Source: Muribaculaceae bacterium (GTDB taxonomy: Bacteria > Bacteroidota > Bacteroidia > Bacteroidales > Muribaculaceae). From it: a stretch of DNA of 9,006 bases. The stretch is taken from assembly GCA_029059965.1 (NCBI GenBank), contig JAIDUY010000349.1, positions 1-9,006 on the forward strand. The letters run 5' to 3'. Shown piece after piece: positions 1 through 6,605 of this stretch; positions within the stretch are counted from its first letter, which is position 1; the number at the start of each line of letters is the position of its first letter. The notes under the pieces are model-generated. The model ran no database searches. It was not told the origin of the DNA and was given only the letters and a program-made list of their open reading frames with translations. Both the position numbers and the translations under genes were made by a program.

Positions 1-1323
1 GTGTCGCGCACCTTCGATGACGCACGCAACGGCGTCTACCGCATTCCACGCAAGCAGAAGGACAACAAGTACACCAACTTCTTCCGTAACTTCAAGTACT
101 TCTACGAAAAACTGAGAGGCTACTCTGAAACGCGGGTCAACAATTTCGCAAAGATATTCCTGTCCAAATGCCAGATTATCGAAATCAAAAGCTGGCAGAT
201 AGAGCAGGCCATCACAATGTTCAACTCGTTGAATTCTACCGGTATGCCGCTTGCAGACGCCGACATAATCTCGGCTCAGCTCTACTCGAAGGCTGGCGAC
301 AAGGATGTCTTCGTCGGTCAGTGGAAGAACATCAACTGGCTCGCCAATACGCTGAGCCAGCGCAAGATTGTGAACATAGACTCGGTGCTCCAGCAGTTCA
401 TGTATATGGAACGCGCGCGTAAGGGGCAGTACAAGAGGAACGAAGTCGCCACTCCCGGCGTGAGGAAGTACTACACCTACGAGCACCCCGAACTGCTGGA
501 CAGACCCGCCGAACTTTGCGACGCCTTCGAGAAGATTCTGAACATATGGAACCGGATTGTCGACTATCCGATAATCAAGCTTATGCTCAAGTTCAACGAG
601 AACTTCAAGCTCTTCCTCATTCCTTATCTCTACCGTTTCGACCTTGAGGAAATCACCGAGGAACGAATCGCTCCGGTGGTGAGGTGCCTGCTGCGTCTGT
701 TCGCCATCATGGAGGTGGGCGAGATAGGGTACTCGGCCTCCCTGTTCAAGACCTTCCTCTTCAACGAGAACTTCAACTTTGTCGACAGCACTTACAGCGA
801 GGAGCAGATAGTGGCCGATTTCGACAGGCATATCAATGCGAACTGGTCGAGGAAGAACATCACGGACGACCTGCTCGAATACGACAAGAACGTGCTCGTG
901 TTTCTCAACGAATACCTCTATGCGAAGGAGAAGAATCTGCACTTCGATTTCGAGCCTAACGTAAATGTCGAGCACGTCATGCCTGCAAGCGGCCATAACC
1001 GCGACGCCATCCGTCTGGACGCCGGCATCGCCACTGTCGAGGAATTCGATGAGCTCGCCAACAGCCTCGGCAACAAGATTCTGCTGGAGGAAGACATCAA
1101 CAAGTCCATAGGCAACGACTGGTTCAAGACAAAGAAAGGAACCACCGTGCAGAGCCGTCAGGGCTACCGCGACAGCGCCTTCGGACTCGCCTCCGAGCTT
1201 TCGGAATATCCCAAGGACCTGTGGCGTAAAGAAGATATCGAGCTCTATACCGGCAGGGCTGCCAGGCGCATAGCCGATTTCATATTCAACTGTCCGGACG
1301 GGGAGGAACAGGAGGGCGAATGA
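1..1323 (+). CDS. DUF262/DUF1524 (GmrSD-like) nuclease, C-terminal part, 5' end outside window
   Basis: Proteins of this type pair an N-terminal DUF262 domain (ParB/Srx-like NTPase or nuclease with a DGQQR motif) with a C-terminal DUF1524 HNH nuclease; the family includes GmrSD type IV restriction enzymes that cut modified phage DNA. Visible here are the end of DUF262 at about residues 68-95 (FNSLNSTGMPLADADII, the usual 'F..LN..G..L..aDli' block), a helical middle, and DUF1524 at about 320-430 with VEHVMP (H325, HNH first strand), LGNKILL (357-363), N367 and the WFKTKK block (375-380). The DGQQR motif is absent and must lie upstream, so the GTG at position 1 is probably an internal valine codon and the gene is cut by the window, not truncated in nature. 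The stop overlaps the next gene by 4 bp. By eye its GC is lower than that of the lactonase, which fits an acquired defence gene. Family call firm; defence role inferred. Confidence 0.82.
   Translation: MSRTFDDARNGVYRIPRKQKDNKYTNFFRNFKYFYEKLRGYSETRVNNFAKIFLSKCQIIEIKSWQIEQAITMFNSLNSTGMPLADADIISAQLYSKAGDKDVFVGQWKNINWLANTLSQRKIVNIDSVLQQFMYMERARKGQYKRNEVATPGVRKYYTYEHPELLDRPAELCDAFEKILNIWNRIVDYPIIKLMLKFNENFKLFLIPYLYRFDLEEITEERIAPVVRCLLRLFAIMEVGEIGYSASLFKTFLFNENFNFVDSTYSEEQIVADFDRHINANWSRKNITDDLLEYDKNVLVFLNEYLYAKEKNLHFDFEPNVNVEHVMPASGHNRDAIRLDAGIATVEEFDELANSLGNKILLEEDINKSIGNDWFKTKKGTTVQSRQGYRDSAFGLASELSEYPKDLWRKEDIELYTGRAARRIADFIFNCPDGEEQEGE
1310..1315 (+). promoter_or_regulatory. Shine-Dalgarno-like AGGAGG before the lactonase start
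   Basis: A perfect AGGAGG ends 4 nt before the ATG at 1320, inside the last codons of the nuclease gene. Such sites are rare before genes in this phylum and the spacing is short. Together with the ATGA stop/start overlap it supports the 1320 start and suggests translational coupling, but GAGGAACAGGAGGGCGAA also simply encodes the acidic C-terminus, so it may be chance. Confidence 0.4.
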
Positions 1324-2423
1324 AGAAGCTTATCGCAGGAATGCTGTGCGCGGCCTGTGCGCCGCTGGCTTCGTCGGCAGGTCGGGACCAATGTATGACC
1401 TTGCTTGTGGGCAGCTATTCGCAGCCCGGCGACAGCGCTCTGAAAGCCTATTCGTTCTGTCCGGCCGACGCTTCGGCACGTCTGCTGTGCGCCGCTCCGG
1501 TGTCGAACGCCTCATTCCTTGCCATAGGGCCTGACGGGACAATCTATGCCGCAAGCGAGACGGGCGCCGAAAGTTCGACGTTGAGCACGCTGCGCTTTGA
1601 TGCCGGCGAACCGTCGTTCGAAGTACTTGGTGTTCAGGCTGTCGGCGGCGACTCGCCATGTTATGTCAACGTCACTCCCGACGGACGCTTCGTCGTGACG
1701 GCCAACTACGGCGACGGCACGGTGTCGATATTTCCGATAGGAGCCGACGGCGTCCTTGGCCAACGCAGCCGCCTTATCCGCTTTGAGGGCTCCGGGCCGG
1801 TCGAGAGCCGCCAGCGCGGTTCGCATCCCCACTGCATAGCATTTACTCCCGACGGACGTTATATGCTTGTCGATGACCTCGGGACCGACCGCATCCATCA
1901 GTTCATGCTCATCGACGACGATACGGCGCCGGTGGCCGACCGTCCCGATTTCGAGGTAGTCATAAAGCCCGGCAGCGGTCCGCGTCATATCGAGTTCAAC
2001 CGCAGCGGCGACACCGCCTATCTGCTCAACGAGATTTCGGACAGCGTGACCGTGCTCCGCTACGATGGGGCGGCTCTGCGCCCCGTCCAGTACGTTGCCG
2101 CCGACACAGCGCAGGCTCACGGTGCGGGCGACATCCATCTGTCGCCCGACGGCAAGCGGCTCTATGCGTCGCTGCGTCTGCGCCACGAGGGCATAGCAAC
2201 GTTCGATGTGGATGCCTCGACGGGGCTGCTGACCTACCGCTCGCACACGCCGACGGGAGGGCATCCGCGCAATTTCACCATCAGTCCCGACGGGAGGCTC
2301 ATGTTTGTGGCATGCCGCGACGCCGACGCCGTCGAGGTCTATGCCATTGCTCCCGACGGCTCACTCTCAAAGATTGGCAGCATATCGCAGCCTCGCGCCG
2401 TATTTGTCAGACTGCTTGACTGA
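1320..2423 (+). CDS. Exported lactonase-family beta-propeller protein (PF10282)
   Basis: This 367-residue protein belongs to the lactonase / 6-phosphogluconolactonase (YbhE, 'cycloisomerase 2') family, a seven-bladed propeller that hydrolyses sugar lactones. Blade repeats show as recurring xPDG turns near 71, 120, 177, 276, 323 and 345. Family signatures are LLVGSYSQ (28-35), ANYGDGTVSIFP (128-139), SHPHCIAFTPDGR with VDDLGTDRIHQF (168-195), GPRHIEFN (220-227) and GGHPRNFTISPDGR (313-326). Unlike the cytosolic pentose-phosphate enzyme it has an apparent Sec signal peptide (MKK, hydrophobic to ~20, ASSA before GRDQ), so it should act in the periplasm. True 6-phosphogluconolactonase activity is therefore doubtful; the substrate is unknown. 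Its start overlaps the upstream nuclease stop, implying co-transcription, although no functional link is evident. A hairpin follows the stop. Confidence 0.88.
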   Translation: MKKLIAGMLCAACAPLASSAGRDQCMTLLVGSYSQPGDSALKAYSFCPADASARLLCAAPVSNASFLAIGPDGTIYAASETGAESSTLSTLRFDAGEPSFEVLGVQAVGGDSPCYVNVTPDGRFVVTANYGDGTVSIFPIGADGVLGQRSRLIRFEGSGPVESRQRGSHPHCIAFTPDGRYMLVDDLGTDRIHQFMLIDDDTAPVADRPDFEVVIKPGSGPRHIEFNRSGDTAYLLNEISDSVTVLRYDGAALRPVQYVAADTAQAHGAGDIHLSPDGKRLYASLRLRHEGIATFDVDASTGLLTYRSHTPTGGHPRNFTISPDGRLMFVACRDADAVEVYAIAPDGSLSKIGSISQPRAVFVRLLD

Positions 2424-2444
2424 CATCCGTAAAAAACCATATAA

Positions 2445-2479
2445 AAAGCCGGGCGCCCCATTGCGGGATGCCCGGCTTT
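2445..2479. terminator. Bidirectional intrinsic terminator between lactonase and tig
   Basis: AAAGCCGGGC (2445-2454) pairs perfectly with GCCCGGCTTT (2470-2479), and CCC/GGG extends the stem inside after a small internal loop. Reading rightward the hairpin is followed by TTTCTCTAT; reading leftward by TTTTTATATGG and then TTTTTT. It lies between the convergent lactonase and tig stops, so it plausibly ends both transcripts, the leftward one better. Confidence 0.85.
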
Positions 2480-2504
2480 CTCTATGGGTTCAGTCTGTGC
2501 TGAA

Positions 2505-3911
2505 TTATTCCTTGGTTTCCTCTTCGGCTGCAACCTCGGCGCCGGTGGCGTTGTTGAGGGTGCTTACGATAGCGCGGAACTCGTCGAGGCTTACGGTCTT
2601 CTCGTTCAGCTTGATGGCATTGTGAATCTTGCCGAAGAGCTGAGCGGTGAAGGCTTCGTGAGCGATGCGGCGACGCTGGTTCTCGTCCTTGAGGAGGTTC
2701 TCGGCGTAGTAGTCGGCCATCTGCTCGGCCATCTGTGCCATGCCGTACTGACGGAGCTGGTCCATGGCGAAGACGCGGGCGAATGCCTTGAGGTCGTCTT
2801 CGGAAACCTTGACTTCCATGAGTTCGGCAGCCTTGCTTTCGATGAGTTCCCACTTGATGCCGGGGGTTGCCATGCGGAGGGATTCGGCAACGTTCTCCTC
2901 GGTGATGTTGTTGTCGGTGAGCATCATGTAGCGCTCAAGGAACTTGACGGGGAGCTCCATGTTTGCGCCGTAGGTCTCCATCAGGTAGTCCTCGGCCATG
3001 CGTACGAAGAGCTGACGGCTGTTGGGCTGGAGAGCCTGCTCGATCATACCCTTGATCTGCTGGCGGTATTCCTCTTCGTTGTGTACGGTGTCGGGACCGA
3101 ATACCTTGTCGTAGTATTCCTGGCCGAGTTCGGCGGGTTTGTGAACGACGAACTCGCTGATGGTGATTTCGAAGTTGGAGCGAGCTTCCTCTACGCGTTC
3201 GCGGTCGATGTGGAGCATGGAAGCAACTTCGGCTTCGTTACCTTCGCAGGTGTCGAAGGGATTGAACACAACCTTGTCGCCTACCTTGGTGTTCTCGAAC
3301 TTGGCTGCGAGTTCGGGAGCGCCCTTGAAGAGGAAGGGAGCGAGGATGCCGTCGGTCACCTGGATGCCGTCTTCGCGGACGGAGCCGTCCTCGTTGAGCT
3401 GCATGATGGTGCCTTTGACGAGGGCGCGGTCGGCATATTCCTGAGCGGGAACCTGCTCGCCGGCGCGGAAGCGCATTTCCTTGTCCTGATCCTCGATCAT
3501 CTGGTCGGTCACGGCGATGTTGTAGAAGTCGAGTTCGACGCTGTCGTCGAGCTTCATGTCGATGGTGGGGGCGATACCGATTTCGTAGGCGAAGGTAACG
3601 TCGTCGTCATCGAGGTTGAAGTCGTGGTCGCGGGCAGGAACGGGACGACCGAGAAGGTCGATGTGGTTCTCCTGAATATATTTGAGTACCTCTTCGATGG
3701 CTAAGTCGTTGAGGACTTTGATTTTGGCGTCTTTGCCGAAGCGCTTGCGCAGCTGGGTGATGTCGATGTGTCCCTTGCGGAAGCCGGGAATCTGGCGGGT
3801 CTTGCCAAGTTCCTTAAGTTCCTTGGTGACTTTGTCGGCGTAGTCTTCTTTGTTGACGGTCACGGTGATTACTGCTTCGAGATCACCGGTTTTGTCGAAT
3901 TTTACGTTCAT
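2505..3911 (-). CDS. tig: Trigger factor, ribosome-bound chaperone
   Basis: Trigger factor docks on ribosomal protein L23 at the tunnel exit and shields nascent chains in the cytoplasm. The 468-residue protein has the expected three parts: the ribosome-binding domain (about 1-118) with the signature loop PGFRKGHID (42-50), where the usual GFRxGxxP proline is replaced by Ile51; a degenerate PPIase-like domain (about 150-255) lacking an obvious FKBP active-site pattern; and a long helical SurA-like C-terminal domain (about 256-450). It ends in a short acidic tail (AEEETKE). Length is slightly above the ~430-450 usual for the family. The ATG at 3911 fits the family N-terminus (MNVKFDKTG). Its codons are strongly biased and leave a long open frame on the opposite strand, a shadow. 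It is monocistronic: promoter at 4000-4030, shared terminator at 2445-2479. Confidence 0.95.
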   Translation of the reverse strand: MNVKFDKTGDLEAVITVTVNKEDYADKVTKELKELGKTRQIPGFRKGHIDITQLRKRFGKDAKIKVLNDLAIEEVLKYIQENHIDLLGRPVPARDHDFNLDDDDVTFAYEIGIAPTIDMKLDDSVELDFYNIAVTDQMIEDQDKEMRFRAGEQVPAQEYADRALVKGTIMQLNEDGSVREDGIQVTDGILAPFLFKGAPELAAKFENTKVGDKVVFNPFDTCEGNEAEVASMLHIDRERVEEARSNFEITISEFVVHKPAELGQEYYDKVFGPDTVHNEEEYRQQIKGMIEQALQPNSRQLFVRMAEDYLMETYGANMELPVKFLERYMMLTDNNITEENVAESLRMATPGIKWELIESKAAELMEVKVSEDDLKAFARVFAMDQLRQYGMAQMAEQMADYYAENLLKDENQRRRIAHEAFTAQLFGKIHNAIKLNEKTVSLDEFRAIVSTLNNATGAEVAAEEETKE

Positions 3912-3999
3912 GTAACAGTTATGTGGGTTTTATTGATTTTGATAATTCAGTGACTTAAGCGCCGTTCCCGCGTCCATGGCGGACACAGGTTTGGGAGTA

Positions 4000-4030
4000 C
4001 AAAATTACAATATAATAATGTAACAACCAA
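4000..4030 (-). promoter_or_regulatory. Bacteroidetes-type promoter for tig
   Basis: On the minus strand TAATTTTG (4000-4007) matches the -7 consensus TAnnTTTG exactly, with TTGG (4027-4030) 19 nt upstream as a weak -33 element. It would start transcription near 3993-3996 and leave a ~80-nt leader before the tig ATG. The 189-nt gap between tig and the M48 gene holds only this promoter and leader; no convincing terminator for the M48 gene is seen there, only a short GGAC/GTCC hairpin near 4058-4070. Confidence 0.65.
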
Positions 4031-4100
4031 TTTTAGCCGGAAAGTTTTTGCCGGTCCGGACGCTTAGTCCTTATTTAGCAATATTTTGCAGGCAGAGGAA

Positions 4101-4907
4101 TTATTCGGCGGCCTCGGGCTTGGCGGGACGTTCGTAGCCGTCGCGCGTGGCGCGTTCGCTCATGCGGCGGATTCGTTCCTGAGTCTCGGGATGCGACGAG
4201 AACATTTTCTGGATGTAGGTGCTTCCGCCGTTCTGACCCTCGAGAGTAAGGAATTTCTCGAAAGCCATTGTCATGCCCCAGGGATTGCGACCGTTGGCGA
4301 CAAGGAACTCGTAGCCGCAGTCGTCGGCTTCCTTTTCCTGTTTCTGCGAGTAGCGGGCGTTGACGAGACCTTCGGTGAGGGTGCCGAGCTGACTCTCAGA
4401 CAGCTGAGCCACGCGGCCTCCGGCGCTTGCGAGGGCATCGCGCGCAGCACCGGTCATGAGCTGGGTGCGGAAAGCCTTCTTGGAATGATGCTTGAGCACA
4501 TGGCCGATTTCATGGCCGATGATGCCCATCAGCTCGTCGTCGTCCATGATGTCCATAAGCGAGGAGAAAACGCGCACGCTGCCGTCGGGGCATGCGAAGG
4601 CATTGATGTCGATGACATCGTAGACCTTGAAGTTCAGGGGTATGCCGTCGGCTTTGGTGAGGCCCTCGGTGAGTTTGCGCAGACGCCGGGTGTAGGGGTT
4701 GTCCTCGGGGAGCACGGGGTTGTGTTCGTCCATCCAGCGGACAGATTCGGCGACATATGAAGCCATCTGCTCGTCGGTGAGGGTGAGGGCCTGGGCGCTC
4801 TGTGCGGCGGCACCGACGGCCTTGCGGAGATTGAACTGGGCGTAAGAGTCTGTCGCGGCGCACAGAAGGAGTGCGCAGGCGGCAATTTTCAGAAATCGAG
4901 TATTCAT
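4101..4907 (-). CDS. Exported M48-family zinc metalloprotease (BepA/LoiP-like)
   Basis: This 268-residue protein belongs to peptidase family M48, whose periplasmic members (BepA, LoiP/YggG in Escherichia coli) degrade misfolded outer-membrane proteins. The zinc motif HEIGH lies at 132-136 with catalytic E133; the third ligand is E193 in QEKEADDCG; the conserved SSHPETQERI (237-246) carries the His-Pro that in BepA acts as a regulatory histidine. A signal peptide is clear (MNTRFLK, hydrophobic core, SYA before QFN, cut near 23); the cysteines at 11 and 16 lack a small residue at -1 for a good lipobox, so it is probably soluble in the periplasm. Unlike BepA it has no TPR domain and ends shortly after the catalytic domain with a Pro/Lys/Glu tail. 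It is transcribed leftward from a promoter near 4939 and is divergent from rpmE2. Substrate inferred only by family. Confidence 0.9.
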   Translation of the reverse strand: MNTRFLKIAACALLLCAATDSYAQFNLRKAVGAAAQSAQALTLTDEQMASYVAESVRWMDEHNPVLPEDNPYTRRLRKLTEGLTKADGIPLNFKVYDVIDINAFACPDGSVRVFSSLMDIMDDDELMGIIGHEIGHVLKHHSKKAFRTQLMTGAARDALASAGGRVAQLSESQLGTLTEGLVNARYSQKQEKEADDCGYEFLVANGRNPWGMTMAFEKFLTLEGQNGGSTYIQKMFSSHPETQERIRRMSERATRDGYERPAKPEAAE

Positions 4908-4938
4908 TTTGATAACCTAAATTTTGAATTTGCGGGTG

Positions 4939-4966
4939 CAAAAGTAGCAATAAAAAGCGAAAAAAC
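4939..4966 (-). promoter_or_regulatory. Promoter for the M48 protease gene
   Basis: On the minus strand TACTTTTG (4939-4946) is an exact TAnnTTTG -7 box, 32 nt upstream of the ATG at 4907. The -33 side is weak: GTTT at 4963-4966, 16 nt upstream. It abuts the -33 box (4967-4970) of the opposing rpmE2 promoter, so the two promoters are back to back with no spare DNA. Confidence 0.6.
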
Positions 4967-4997
4967 TTTGGCGGATGGATAAAAATACGTAACTTTG
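4967..4997 (+). promoter_or_regulatory. Consensus Bacteroidetes promoter for rpmE2
   Basis: TTTG (4967-4970), a 19-nt spacer and TAACTTTG (4990-4997) match the -33/-7 consensus perfectly, the best promoter in the window. Transcription should begin near 5002-5005, giving a ~70-nt leader before the rpmE2 ATG at 5074. Confidence 0.8.
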
Positions 4998-5012
4998 CAG
5001 GCCATTACTATT

Positions 5013-5060
5013 GGGCGTCCTACCAACGCCCGCCAAAATCTTCTGATTAATACGTATTAA
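5013..5060 (+). promoter_or_regulatory. rpmE2 leader: hairpin plus 14-bp perfect palindrome
   Basis: The leader holds GGGCGT (5013-5018) paired with ACGCCC (5026-5031) across a 7-nt loop, then the perfect palindrome TTAATACGTATTAA (5047-5060), ending 13 nt before the start codon. The core 8-mer AATACGTA also occurs at 4984-4991, overlapping the -7 box. This could be an operator for a dimeric regulator or an RNA element for autoregulation by L31; the sequence does not decide. Confidence 0.45.
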
Positions 5061-5073
5061 AGAGACAATAGCA

Positions 5074-5328
5074 ATGAAAAAAGACATTCATCCCTCCAAC
5101 TACCGCGAGGTGGTATTCAAAGACATGTCGAACGATGAAATCTTCATCACCCGTTCGACGGTAGCTACCCGCGAGACAATCGAGGTAGATGGCGTAACCT
5201 ATCCCCTGGTGAAGCTTGAAATCACCAGCTCTTCGCACCCCTTCTTCACCGGCAAGCAGAAGCTGGTGGACACCGCCGGCCGCGTGGACAAGTTCATGAG
5301 CCGCTACGCTGTCCGCAACAAGAAGTAA
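5074..5328 (+). CDS. rpmE2: Large-subunit ribosomal protein bL31, type B (zinc-free)
   Basis: bL31 sits on the large subunit and bridges to the small subunit head. The 84-residue length, the start [15 protein letters not shown], and the tail [18 protein letters not shown] followed by YAVRNKK are typical of the type B (YkgM-like) paralogue. There is no cysteine, so the CxxC zinc ligands of type A are absent. In many bacteria type B L31 is induced under zinc limitation; in Bacteroidetes it is usually the ordinary form, so zinc control should not be assumed. No Shine-Dalgarno precedes the ATG. It has its own strong promoter, and a structured region plus terminator (5336-5443) follow. Confidence 0.95.
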   Translation: MKKDIHPSNYREVVFKDMSNDEIFITRSTVATRETIEVDGVTYPLVKLEITSSSHPFFTGKQKLVDTAGRVDKFMSRYAVRNKK

Positions 5329-5335
5329 TATACGA

Positions 5336-5394
5336 AGCCGGATGTGGTGAGCCGTGCGCAAGGCTTTCCACACAGGATACGGAATCCACAAGGC
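5336..5394 (+). promoter_or_regulatory. Candidate structured leader/attenuator between rpmE2 and importer operon
   Basis: The 130-nt gap can fold compactly: TGTGG (5343-5347) with CCACA (5368-5372), continued after a 2x2 internal loop by AGCC (5350-5353) with GGCT (5362-5365); then GGAT (5375-5378) with ATCC (5384-5387); and GCC (5337-5339) with GGC (5392-5394) closing a three-way junction. A second CCACA (5386-5390) could compete for TGTGG. The closing GGC overlaps the left arm of the terminator that follows, as in attenuators. No TAnnTTTG promoter is seen between rpmE2 and the operon. I recognise no known riboswitch class; the cobalamin B12 box is absent. Speculative, based on hand folding. 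Confidence 0.3.
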
Positions 5395-5443
5395 GGACGC
5401 CCCAAAGAGCTCTTATGGCACTGCGGGCGTCCGCTTCTTTTTT
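5393..5443 (+). terminator. Strong intrinsic terminator after rpmE2 (possible attenuator)
   Basis: GCGGACGCCC (5393-5402) pairs perfectly with GGGCGTCCGC (5425-5434), followed by TTCTTTTTTC. The 22-nt loop contains the small palindrome AGAGCTCT (5406-5413). It ends the rpmE2 transcript but lies only 16 nt before the next start codon at 5460, leaving no room for a separate promoter, so importer expression probably needs readthrough. Confidence 0.88.
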
Positions 5444-5459
5444 CTCAGTTTCAACTCTT

Positions 5460-6602
5460 ATGTCATTGACACGTTTTTTACCTATCGGCATGGCCATGCT
5501 GGCTTGCCTCGCCGGATGCGGAGGGCAGGGCAGTGAGGGCCCGCAGGGTTTCGACAGCATCGTCTACAGTCCTACCCACGCCACAGGCTTCTCGATTACT
5601 GCTGTGCCCGGACAACGCAGCGTGCTTATCACCTCAAGCAGTCCGTGGCAGAATGCCGACAGCAACGCCGTCAGCCGACTGCTGGTTCTGCGCGGAGACG
5701 AAGATATACCTTCCGGTTTCAGCGGCGCCGTGGTGCGTGACCGGGCCAGGCGTGTGGTGACGATGTCGACCACTCAGATTGCCATGCTCGACGCAATCGG
5801 CGCCGATGACATCGTGGCCGGCGTGTCCGGCCTGCGCTTCGTGTCGGACAGCAGCGTACGCGCGCGGCTGACGGACGAAGCCGATGTCGGCTACGACGGA
5901 AACATCGACTACGAGCGCCTGGCGGCTCTCGAGCCCGACCTCGTGTTGCTGTACGGCGTCTTCGGCCCCTCGCAGATGGAGTCCAAGCTCGACGAGCTCG
6001 GCATACCTTATTTCTATATAGGCGACTATGTTGAGTCCACCCCCCTCGGCAAGTCGGAATGGACGGTCGCCGTGGGTGAGATTGCAGGCAAGCGCGACTC
6101 CGCCGAGCGTGTTTTCCGTAACATAGTTGTAAGTTACGACAGTCTGTGCGCTTCGGTGGCCGCGGTTGATTCGTGTCCTCGCGTGATGGTCAACAAGCCC
6201 TACAGCGGCTCTTGGTTCATGCCTTCGACAAAGAGCTACCTGGTACGCATGATAGAAGATGCGGGCGGAATGCTCGTCTACGGCGACAATAACAGCGGCG
6301 GCTCAATTCCTGTGGATATGGAGACGGCCTACCTTCTGGCCGACAGCGCCGACGTGTGGATAAACGCCGGTACGGCCACTGCCATGGACGAAGTGCTGCG
6401 CGCCCTGCCCAAATTCGCCGACGTAAGGCCGATGCAGACGGGACAGGTCTTCAACAGCATAGCCCGCATGACTCCCGGCGGAGGCAACGACTTCTACGAG
6501 AGCGGAACTGTCTACCCGCACCGCGTGCTCGGCGACTTCATAAAGATTTTCCATCCTGAACTCAGCCGGGACAGCATGTACTACTACCGTCAGCTGCACT
6601 GA
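5460..6602 (+). CDS. Lipoprotein substrate-binding protein of siderophore/heme/cobalamin ABC importer
   Basis: This is a Peripla_BP_2 (BtuF/FepB/FecB-type) protein that captures a ligand in the periplasm and hands it to the permease encoded next. With the start at 5460 it has 380 residues and a clean lipoprotein signal: MSLTR, a hydrophobic stretch, and lipobox LAGC with lipidated Cys20. An in-frame ATG at 5415 would add 15 residues but lies in the terminator hairpin, so it is rejected. A short N-terminal region (GFSI to ITSSSPWQ, about 44-64), as I recall from Bacteroidetes members, precedes the binding lobes: RRVVTMSTTQIAMLDAIG (97-114), GNIDYERLAALEPDLVLLYG (147-166), GKSEWTVAVGEIAGK (197-211) and GGNDFYESGTVYPHRVLGDF (341-360). 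The stop is 3 nt before the permease ATG. The ligand (iron complex, heme or corrinoid) cannot be told from the sequence; no TonB receptor or cobalamin gene is in view. Confidence 0.88.
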   Translation: MSLTRFLPIGMAMLACLAGCGGQGSEGPQGFDSIVYSPTHATGFSITAVPGQRSVLITSSSPWQNADSNAVSRLLVLRGDEDIPSGFSGAVVRDRARRVVTMSTTQIAMLDAIGADDIVAGVSGLRFVSDSSVRARLTDEADVGYDGNIDYERLAALEPDLVLLYGVFGPSQMESKLDELGIPYFYIGDYVESTPLGKSEWTVAVGEIAGKRDSAERVFRNIVVSYDSLCASVAAVDSCPRVMVNKPYSGSWFMPSTKSYLVRMIEDAGGMLVYGDNNSGGSIPVDMETAYLLADSADVWINAGTATAMDEVLRALPKFADVRPMQTGQVFNSIARMTPGGGNDFYESGTVYPHRVLGDFIKIFHPELSRDSMYYYRQLH

Positions 6603-6605
6603 CAC

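Noticed and set aside
1512..2264. 250-codon minus-strand open frame within the lactonase
   Set aside because: Antisense to clear propeller repeats; arises from high-GC codon bias.
2484..3704. 406-codon open frame on the plus strand opposite tig
   Set aside because: It is fully antisense to an unmistakable trigger factor, its product is a low-complexity Val/Leu/Gly/Glu-rich string typical of a mirror of biased codons, and it would begin inside the terminator region.
4030..4070. CCGG-containing repeats and GTCCGGAC palindrome downstream of the M48 gene as a terminator
   Set aside because: The pairings are 4-5 bp, compete with one another, and no T tract follows on the minus strand.
4086..4760. 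Long plus-strand open frame opposite the M48 protease
   Set aside because: Antisense shadow of a gene with intact HEIGH and SSHP motifs; no promoter and no recognisable domain.
5415..5459. Upstream start at 5415 for the substrate-binding protein
   Set aside because: The ATG lies in the loop of the rpmE2 terminator, and the start at 5460 gives a normal-length lipoprotein signal with Cys20.
5329..5459. Cobalamin riboswitch before the importer
   Set aside because: No B12-box or GGTGAAA-type conserved core is present; only generic hairpins are seen.
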